Shown here one piece after another: positions 1 to 5,209 of a DNA stretch of 5,209 nt. The DNA is from Ktedonobacterales bacterium (GTDB lineage Bacteria; Chloroflexota; Ktedonobacteria; Ktedonobacterales; JADMIN01). The stretch is from positions 1-5,209 of the forward strand of contig JAICKD010000302.1 in NCBI GenBank assembly GCA_025928125.1, given 5' to 3'. The notes beneath the pieces were generated by a model that was not told the DNA's origin, searched no databases, and saw only the letters and a list, made by a program, of their open reading frames with translations. Made by a program: the position numbers and the translations under genes. The stretch's first letter is position 1. The number at the start of each line of letters is the position of its first letter.

Positions 1-511
1 CCGCGCCGCCGACGCCAAAAATACGCTCGGCTGCCAGAATCACCATGAAGATGAAGCCTTCGGCATGGAACTGGAACGGTCCATGCAGCAGAGGATCATA
101 CTGGTAGCTGGCTGGGTTACGAGCGAATGTCAGCGAGAAGAAGGCATGCATGCTCTCGTCGTGATGAAGCGGCTTTGCACCCAAATCCCAGAAGCGCAAA
201 ATCGTCGCCAGCAAAATGACGCCGATCCAGAGCCACTGCTCAAGCCGCATCGATCGAACATAGTCCCACCCCTGGCGCGCCCGGTATTCGAGTCTTTCAC
301 GCATTGGCGTGCGATCATAGATAGACGTCACAACAGGGACAGCGTCGTCCTGTGCGACATCTTCGTCAGGAGCATCTATTTCAGCGTTTGTGAGTGAGAG
401 CGCCGCATCAACGGAGCTACCCTCGGACGCCGATGTCGCCGACCGGTAGAAATTCGCAGCGCTCGCTCGCCGAGGCGCACCGTCCTCAGCACTGTAACTC
501 TTTCGAGCCAT
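1..511 (-). CDS. Agl23-like (TIGR03663-type) GT-C-related membrane protein, N-terminal 170 residues, cut by left edge
   Basis: The reading frame runs leftward from the ATG at 511 to the window edge with no stop; 170 codons are visible. Residues 1-90 are hydrophilic, rich in Ala, Ser, Asp and Glu, and presumably cytoplasmic. A first membrane segment covers about 92-108 (EQWLWIGVILLATILRFW), followed by a loop with HHDES at 116-120 and LLHGPFQF at 141-148, then a second hydrophobic stretch from about 152. As I recall it, TIGR03663 has few invariant residues, among them a DE dipeptide and an HGP tripeptide near the N-terminus, with weak similarity to PMT protein mannosyltransferases; both signatures are here in order. 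Members often sit beside YYY-family genes, as here. The 511 start is preferred because AGGAG lies 7 bases upstream and the preceding gene ends 15 bases away; Met70 is a weaker alternative with no special support. The role in surface glycosylation or lipid-linked sugar transfer is inference, and the substrate is unknown. The remaining membrane segments lie outside the window. Confidence 0.88.
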   Translation of the reverse strand, partial: MARKSYSAEDGAPRRASAANFYRSATSASEGSSVDAALSLTNAEIDAPDEDVAQDDAVPVVTSIYDRTPMRERLEYRARQGWDYVRSMRLEQWLWIGVILLATILRFWDLGAKPLHHDESMHAFFSLTFARNPASYQYDPLLHGPFQFHAEGFIFMVILAAERIFGVGGA

Positions 512-518
512 AGACTCG

Positions 519-523
519 CTCCT
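519..523 (-). promoter_or_regulatory. Ribosome binding site of the Agl23-like gene (AGGAG)
   Basis: On the minus strand AGGAG (within TCAGGAG) lies 7 bases upstream of the ATG at 511. It falls in the 15-base gap after the TAA stop (527-529) of the preceding gene. This spacing and sequence match a strong bacterial Shine-Dalgarno site and fix the start of the downstream gene, leaving the 90-residue hydrophilic tail as part of the protein. Confidence 0.8.
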
Positions 524-526
524 GAC

Positions 527-3151
527 TTATGGAACCGCATAGATAGTCACATCAGCGGAATGATAGACCGCGCGGAGAAATGTTGCGAAACGCCCCAGGT
601 CGGCCGTTGGGTATAACTGGCGTTCCGCTGCGCCAACGTAGACATAGCGCGCCGAGTATTGATGGAGCAGCGCCAAAACCTGCTGCTCGTTGGTATCCGT
701 ATAGATTTTCGCCACAGCATTTAGCCGCTGGCCGATGGTGTCGGCGCGCCCCGGCTGCTGCAGCCAGTTATAACGCCACTGTAACTCGTGACCACCCCAG
801 CCTATCATCGTTGGCAGCCCCGTGAAAGCAGAGACACGGCCATTATGTGTGTACTCGTCGTACTGCGCGCCCTCGACGATGACCGCGTCACCAGTCACAT
901 GCGCATTGAGCCACACGATGGCCTGTGCATCGCCCTGATTCACCGGATCGGTGCTCATGTAGGCCGTGCCATCCAGCGAGCGTGACAGTGTGAAATTGGC
1001 CGTACGGGCAGCAGTCGCCATGATGGGATAGATCGTCGCCGCGCCAATCAGCGCCATGCACGCAAGTATCCAGAGTACGATACCACCGACGCCGAGCGCG
1101 CGCAACGCATCTGGCCCAGTGCGTCTATGTCCACGGTATATCGACGGTACCCTACTCACATCGGTTCCCGCCGATGTTGAATCGTCCGATGGGACAGCCG
1201 CTTCGAGATACGCATTTGGATCGCCCGCAGCTAATGCCGCGAGGGAGCCAGCTTCACTGTGAAGCATCTGCACGTCTGTAGCCATGCGTACCGGAGCCGG
1301 TCGTGGCTCTGCCTGGTCACGCGCACCTAGCGTCGAGCGCACCCAGCGAAATGCGCAAGCAGACAGCCACCAGAGCGCTGGCCCCGCGACGATGCCCAGC
1401 AGCAACCACGCCTGATAATACAGTTTGAACACTGTATTCATACGGAATCCCGCGCCAAGCGCGCCGGTTTCAGCACCCGCGAATACGTCGCGCAGAAAGA
1501 CCAGTTCGCAGGCGGCAATCAGTGCGACAGCCGTCCCAACCAGACACCAGACCCATGCTCTTGCGCGCAACCGCTCATTTTGGCGCGCATCTTCATGGAG
1601 ATAGAGTGCATCCGTGGGTAGACCAGTGCCGAACCGTAGGCCCAACAGACCGGCCGCCAGATAGGCGCAGACAGCCACCACGAGCAAGGCCCAGAGTAAC
1701 GTCCAGGCTGTCGCATTCGGTACGAGCAGGGATCCCAAAGTCAGGACTACCGCAGCGGCGAAGGCGACCTGCGCGCCCGGCGCGGGCCAGCGTTTCATCA
1801 GCCGTACCGCCGCCAGCGAGAGTAGCACAAACAGAGGCAGACCGAATATTGCTACTTCAAGACCTACTGGAGTGCGCGCATTCGACGGGACCAGCCCTAC
1901 ACCTTCTCCCGGCGAAGAAAAGCTGCGGTAGAAAGGCAAATACGCGACAAAACACAGCACGCAAAGCAACAAGGCAACCATCAGCAAATCGATGAAGAGC
2001 TGTCTGCTGAAGCGCCGCTCATGCGCCAGCCACTGCTGGATTGCCAGCGCCAGCAATGCCAGTCCCAGATAGGTGGGTAAGTCCCAGCCATTGATGGCAT
2101 ACAGCCCTCCTATCGCCACACCGCACACCAGCAGCACGAGCAGGCTCAGGCGTCCATCGCCCAAGGCATGGATACCTGGCCTGCGTGCGAGCAGCAAGTT
2201 GAAAGCTAGGCCAATGGCTACCGTCGCAAAAGGAAGCGCCAGCACATGCGCATGCAGATCGGCAAGCACAAAGCTGAACGCCGGAAATTCGTTGATCGTG
2301 TTGGGGATAACCCGTGACGGCGACCACCAGTCGTAGCGCGTCCAGACATCGCGATGGAGGAGCCATGCCCACGGGCTGCTGTAGAGCGCTGGCAACTGGC
2401 GCGCCAGTTCCTGCGCATTCTGCCACCAGACCTGCGCCCCATTCAGGTTGCCGAGTATCAGCACAAAGATCGCCGAGGTCAAGCCAACCAATCCGCGCCA
2501 GAATCCTCGCCAGGTAGGGGAGACCACTGCGAAGAGGTTGGCGGCGACGCCAAACACCGCCACCGCTGTCAGCGCAAAGATGAGGCCAACGCCGAGATTG
2601 AAGGCTGTACCTGGAACGGTGTCCAACAGCTTTGCGAGCAGCGCTATTAGATAGTGGCCAAAATAGTAGTAGTTGATAGACTGGCCACTGAGCCATGGGT
2701 CGGGGGGCGGCAGATGGGGCGCGCGCCAGATCGACGAGAGAAACGCGACATCCATAAACTTTTCGGTGTCCACCACGGCAGGCGTAAAGGATCGCTCCCA
2801 GACCATCCCCGCGAACGCCACGAAGAAGAGTATTTCGACGAGAATGAGGTAGCCGCGCTGCCGAGTAAGTAGCGCCGCGAGCGCCGTTCTGACGCGCGCC
2901 ACCCGCCACACAAGCGCAATATTTCCCGCGAGATAAAGCACTAGCGTCAGCACAATCCAGATGCGATTGAAAGGCAGCGCCGAGAAGAGGGTCAGGGGAA
3001 ACCAGATCAGCCAGCCAAGCATGAGGAGACTGAACGGCTTAGTCAGCGCCCAGCCGCGATCAGGCAGATTGGCGAAGACCAGCGCGGTCAAGGGCAGCCC
3101 GGCGAGACCAATCACTTCGATTGCCACCCACCAGAGAAACGTCTCGCTCAT
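527..3151 (-). CDS. DUF2298 / Chlor_Arch_YYY family multi-pass membrane protein (complete, 874 aa)
   Basis: This is a complete member of the DUF2298 (Chlor_Arch_YYY, TIGR03662-type) family, whose biochemical function I do not know to be established. The N-terminus, with LPDRGWALTKPFSLL at 29-43 followed by membrane segments, looks typical of the family. The hallmark SINYYYFGHYLIA is at 158-170, after PPPDPWLSG at 148-156. Other conserved blocks are SRVIPNTINEFP (279-290), ADLHAH (297-302), GWDLPTY (355-361), LRD (553-555) and RMNTVFKLYYQAW (570-582). I count about 15-17 hydrophobic segments, the last near 687-711. A hydrophilic insert of about 80 residues (604-683) separates the last two. A soluble C-terminal domain follows (about 713-874) with SLDGTAYM, TGLPTMIGW and HE..WR. 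The length agrees with the usual 700-900 for single-domain members. The start overlaps the upstream stop as ATGA and has AGGTGG 7 bases before it. The upstream gene is a diverged paralogue; an Agl23-like gene follows 15 bases downstream. A role in surface polysaccharide or glycolipid handling is inferred from context only. Confidence 0.95.
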   Translation of the reverse strand: MSETFLWWVAIEVIGLAGLPLTALVFANLPDRGWALTKPFSLLMLGWLIWFPLTLFSALPFNRIWIVLTLVLYLAGNIALVWRVARVRTALAALLTRQRGYLILVEILFFVAFAGMVWERSFTPAVVDTEKFMDVAFLSSIWRAPHLPPPDPWLSGQSINYYYFGHYLIALLAKLLDTVPGTAFNLGVGLIFALTAVAVFGVAANLFAVVSPTWRGFWRGLVGLTSAIFVLILGNLNGAQVWWQNAQELARQLPALYSSPWAWLLHRDVWTRYDWWSPSRVIPNTINEFPAFSFVLADLHAHVLALPFATVAIGLAFNLLLARRPGIHALGDGRLSLLVLLVCGVAIGGLYAINGWDLPTYLGLALLALAIQQWLAHERRFSRQLFIDLLMVALLLCVLCFVAYLPFYRSFSSPGEGVGLVPSNARTPVGLEVAIFGLPLFVLLSLAAVRLMKRWPAPGAQVAFAAAVVLTLGSLLVPNATAWTLLWALLVVAVCAYLAAGLLGLRFGTGLPTDALYLHEDARQNERLRARAWVWCLVGTAVALIAACELVFLRDVFAGAETGALGAGFRMNTVFKLYYQAWLLLGIVAGPALWWLSACAFRWVRSTLGARDQAEPRPAPVRMATDVQMLHSEAGSLAALAAGDPNAYLEAAVPSDDSTSAGTDVSRVPSIYRGHRRTGPDALRALGVGGIVLWILACMALIGAATIYPIMATAARTANFTLSRSLDGTAYMSTDPVNQGDAQAIVWLNAHVTGDAVIVEGAQYDEYTHNGRVSAFTGLPTMIGWGGHELQWRYNWLQQPGRADTIGQRLNAVAKIYTDTNEQQVLALLHQYSARYVYVGAAERQLYPTADLGRFATFLRAVYHSADVTIYAVP
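2394..2409. repeat. 16-base perfect palindrome inside the second YYY gene
   Basis: AACTGGCGCGCCAGTT reads the same on both strands and has the octamer GGCGCGCC at its centre. It lies within coding sequence (around residues 248-253, LARQL), so it may be chance or a DNA-level word rather than an operator. With no loop it would be a poor hairpin. No function is assigned. Confidence 0.4.
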
Positions 3152-5209
3152 GAGCCAACCACCTGATAAATCATCACATCACTATTCTGATAGACCGCGC
3201 GCAAGACGCCCGCTTGCGCCAGCGTTGTGAACTTATCGAGCGCCGCGCCAGACATTGGCACACAGCCTCCCTGGTCATTGGTCATATAACAGGTGCGCTC
3301 GAGGCCGCCGATGTACACATATTTGACGCCGTATTGTCGCAGGAAGTTCACTGCGGCAGCGGGATCCTCAGTACCATAGAAGGACTGCACATCCGACTGA
3401 CGCGCATAGACCTGATCGCCGTAACGCTGCTGCGATTCGTGACTGCTCCAGCCCAACACATCGGGCAGGCCGGTATAGATCGAGACTCGACTATACCACG
3501 CATAGGGGCCATTGCTTGCCTCCACGATGGTTGGCGCGCCCGCGATATGGTCATTGAGCCAGTTGATTGCCGCGTAGTCACCTGGATACCAGCCGCGCAT
3601 ATAGGCCATGCCGTCAAGCGAGAGACCCTGTGGCTGGACTCCACCCGGTGGCGGCTGCACAGCGGCCCAGACGGCTGGATCGCTCACCCGCGCTTGTGTC
3701 CCCTCGACGAAAAATACTGATGACCCAAAGAGCAATCCCGCAAATGTCAGCACCCAAACGATGCGCATGCCGCCGCGCAAAACACCCGCCCATGCGATTT
3801 TGCGCGGATGCGAGGGTCCGACCCCGCCCGATGGCTCGTCCACCAGCTCCTGATCCAGCTCATCGCCGCTCTCTGGTAGCGTTTCCTCGGTGGAGCGCAG
3901 CGGGAAGATGCGCCCGAGCATCTGGGTCAGCGCGAGGACTCCTCCGAGCGAGAGCAAGGTCCACACCTGATAGTAGAACTTGAAGACCGTGTTCATCCGC
4001 TCCCAGTCGGAGTTATCCAGAAAGTCGCGGACGTAGATGACTTCGACGCCAAAGGCGACCGCCAAACCCAGCAAAATTACCAGATAGGTCAACCGCTTGA
4101 CTGCGGAGTGGCGGCTGCCCAGTGCGAGATACGCGCCTGCGCCGAGCAACACGAGCAGCAGCACCTTAAGGCTGATGGCAAACGCCAGCAACAAGACAAC
4201 GATGCTCGCCAGCGTGAGCAGGATGAGATGCTGCGCCTGGCCAGTGCCACTCTCGCCACCAAAAGTACGCTCGACGCGATCCCATAGTTCGAGGAATAGG
4301 AAGCTCGCCACCAGGAAGAGCCAGAGGCCGAAGAGCGTCACAAACTGGGCGGGATTCGTCGGCGTCGTGACTGGCCCCGTCCCGCTGACGAAGTTCTGGA
4401 AATTCGCGTGGAACGGCAGGTAGAGCGCATAGGCGCCCACGAATGTCAGCGCCACCGCCAGCGCCACATTGCGGATAGCACGCCACGAGAGACTCTTCAG
4501 CGTCCGCCAGAAGCCCACGCCCCCATTCGGGAACAGTCGCAGCAGCAGCACAAGCGCGACTAGCAATCCGTACGTTGGCAGATCCCATGTATTCGTACAC
4601 CAGGCTGCGCCGAGCGCCAGCGCTACAACCGCCAGCGTCGGAACGACCGACCGCCAGTGCTGTCCGAAGATAGTCGCGCTACGCAGAAGCGAGCCACAGG
4701 CAGCGATAATGAGCACGACGATGGGCAGGTCAATCAGATGAGCATGGAGATCGGCATAGAGGAAGCTCCAGAATGGGAACTCGTTGATCGTGAATGGGAT
4801 AACTCGGCTGCTCCGCCAGTAATCGAAGGCAGGCGGTATCTGCCCGGCAAATGAGGCTTGAAGCTGGCCGACCAATTGTTGCAGGCCATCCAGATTGCCG
4901 ACGACGGCGAGGCCCAGGCCACCCATCAGCCCCGCCCACCAGCGACCAGTCATCCCGGCGACCACGGAATAGGCGGCGGAGCATGTCAGGCCAAAGAGCA
5001 GCGGAATCGCCAGATTGAAGGCAGTCGTCGGCACGATGCCAGTCAGCTTGATGAGGACGGCGATCAGGTACTGGCCGTAGTAGTAGTAGTTGATGTAGCC
5101 GCCACTGAACCACGGGTCGGCGGGGGGCATGTACTGGCTGCGCAGGATGCCATTGAGGAAGGCCAGCTCCATCGGCTTCTCGCCGCCGCGGAAGATGTGC
5201 CAGAGATCG
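3148..5209 (-). CDS. DUF2298 / Chlor_Arch_YYY family multi-pass membrane protein, 5' end cut by right edge
   Basis: The frame stays open from the right edge to the TGA at 3148-3150. The in-frame Met at 5172 is not the start: the 12 codons before it (DLWHIFRGGEKP) are conserved-looking family sequence, and this Met aligns with residue 133 of the downstream paralogue. About 120 residues are therefore missing, for an expected total near 800. Counting from that Met, the hallmark INYYYYGQYLIA is at 27-38, SRVIPFTINEFP at 122-133, ADLHAH at 140-145, TWDLPTY at 195-201, VRD at 381-383 and ERMNTVFKFYYQVW at 391-404. About 13 membrane segments are visible, the last near 469-489. An acidic hydrophilic linker (about 422-465) precedes that segment, and a soluble C-terminal domain (about 490-674) follows with SLDGMAYM, TGLPDVLGW, SHE and a 2-Cys insertion (Cys628, Cys637). 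It is the first of two tandem paralogues and shares ATGA with the next gene. The function is unknown; a cell-envelope glycosylation role is inference. Confidence 0.94.
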   Translation of the reverse strand, partial: DLWHIFRGGEKPMELAFLNGILRSQYMPPADPWFSGGYINYYYYGQYLIAVLIKLTGIVPTTAFNLAIPLLFGLTCSAAYSVVAGMTGRWWAGLMGGLGLAVVGNLDGLQQLVGQLQASFAGQIPPAFDYWRSSRVIPFTINEFPFWSFLYADLHAHLIDLPIVVLIIAACGSLLRSATIFGQHWRSVVPTLAVVALALGAAWCTNTWDLPTYGLLVALVLLLRLFPNGGVGFWRTLKSLSWRAIRNVALAVALTFVGAYALYLPFHANFQNFVSGTGPVTTPTNPAQFVTLFGLWLFLVASFLFLELWDRVERTFGGESGTGQAQHLILLTLASIVVLLLAFAISLKVLLLVLLGAGAYLALGSRHSAVKRLTYLVILLGLAVAFGVEVIYVRDFLDNSDWERMNTVFKFYYQVWTLLSLGGVLALTQMLGRIFPLRSTEETLPESGDELDQELVDEPSGGVGPSHPRKIAWAGVLRGGMRIVWVLTFAGLLFGSSVFFVEGTQARVSDPAVWAAVQPPPGGVQPQGLSLDGMAYMRGWYPGDYAAINWLNDHIAGAPTIVEASNGPYAWYSRVSIYTGLPDVLGWSSHESQQRYGDQVYARQSDVQSFYGTEDPAAAVNFLRQYGVKYVYIGGLERTCYMTNDQGGCVPMSGAALDKFTTLAQAGVLRAVYQNSDVMIYQVVGS
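3159..3164 (-). promoter_or_regulatory. Ribosome binding site of the second YYY gene (AGGTGG), inside the end of the upstream gene
   Basis: AGGTGG on the minus strand sits 7 bases before the ATG at 3151, within the last codons of the upstream paralogue. Together with the 4-base ATGA overlap at 3148-3151 it supports 3151 as the true start and suggests coupled translation, with ribosomes finishing the first gene able to re-initiate on the second. Confidence 0.65.

Noticed and set aside
65..397. Plus-strand open frame of 110 codons at the left end.
   Set aside because: It lies opposite the Agl23-like gene, whose DE and HGP motifs and ribosome binding site make the minus strand the coding strand.
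1522..1995. Plus-strand open frame of 157 codons.
   Set aside because: It is antisense to the YYY gene; the product is rich in Arg, Pro and Ala with no domain, and there is no independent start signal or gap for it.
2019..2909. A 296-codon minus-strand open frame inside the second YYY gene.
   Set aside because: It is wholly contained in the well-supported YYY gene in another frame, its product has no recognisable motif and an Arg/Cys/Trp-heavy composition typical of shadow frames, and GC-rich codon use explains the lack of stops.
3140..3175. Programmed -1 frameshift that would fuse the two YYY proteins into a double-domain protein.
   Set aside because: A -1 slip at the ATGA would indeed join the frames, but no slippery heptamer is present, and the second gene has its own ribosome binding site and a typical family N-terminus.
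561..3201. Direct repeat of 14 bases, TGATAGACCGCGCG, at 561-574 and 3188-3201.
   Set aside because: Both copies encode the same conserved RAVY region near the C-termini of the two paralogues, so homology of the genes explains it; it is not an attachment site or mobile-element end.
3214..3720. Plus-strand open frame of 168 codons.
   Set aside because: It is antisense to the conserved C-terminal domain of the upstream YYY gene. The conserved motifs are on the minus strand, and this product resembles no family.
5170..5172. Met codon at 5172 as the start of the upstream YYY gene.
   Set aside because: The frame continues upstream to the edge with family-like sequence (LWHIFRGGEKP), and the Met aligns with residue 133 of the paralogue, so it is internal.

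Overview
The window lies inside a leftward (minus-strand) operon of large membrane proteins. It holds two consecutive paralogous genes of the DUF2298 / Chlor_Arch_YYY family (recognised by the INYYYxG motif), followed by the first 170 codons of a gene that looks like the TIGR03663 family (named 'flippase activity-associated protein Agl23', distantly related to GT-C / PMT-type glycosyltransferases). I recall these two families as occurring in the same, sporadically distributed genomes, chiefly Chloroflexota and some Archaea, often as neighbours. The purine-rich ribosome binding sites, moderately high GC and family content suggest a Chloroflexota bacterium; I cannot name a class or genus, and an archaeal origin is not strictly excluded.

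Layout in transcription order (right to left): 5209-3148 is the first YYY gene, cut by the right edge so that roughly the first 120 residues are missing. 3151-527 is the second, complete YYY gene (874 aa), whose ATG overlaps the upstream stop as ATGA. 526-512 is a 15-base spacer that, with the end of the preceding gene, carries an AGGAG ribosome binding site. 511-1 is the Agl23-like gene, cut by the left edge. Coding density is about 99.7 percent. There is no room for a promoter, terminator or RNA gene, and the operon's promoter must lie to the right of the window. I see no mobile elements, CRISPR arrays or tRNA/rRNA genes.

How they may work together: all three products are multi-pass membrane proteins or the N-terminus of one. 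The Agl23-like protein has the DE and HGP signatures of a GT-C-like family in its first predicted external loop. The YYY proteins have about 13-17 membrane segments, a conserved block with acidic residues and an HxH, and a C-terminal soluble domain. The likeliest theme is lipid-linked sugar handling or glycosylation at the cell surface, but the reaction, donor and acceptor are not established and remain inference. The most interesting feature is the tandem, translationally coupled pair of diverged YYY paralogues with an Agl23-like partner.
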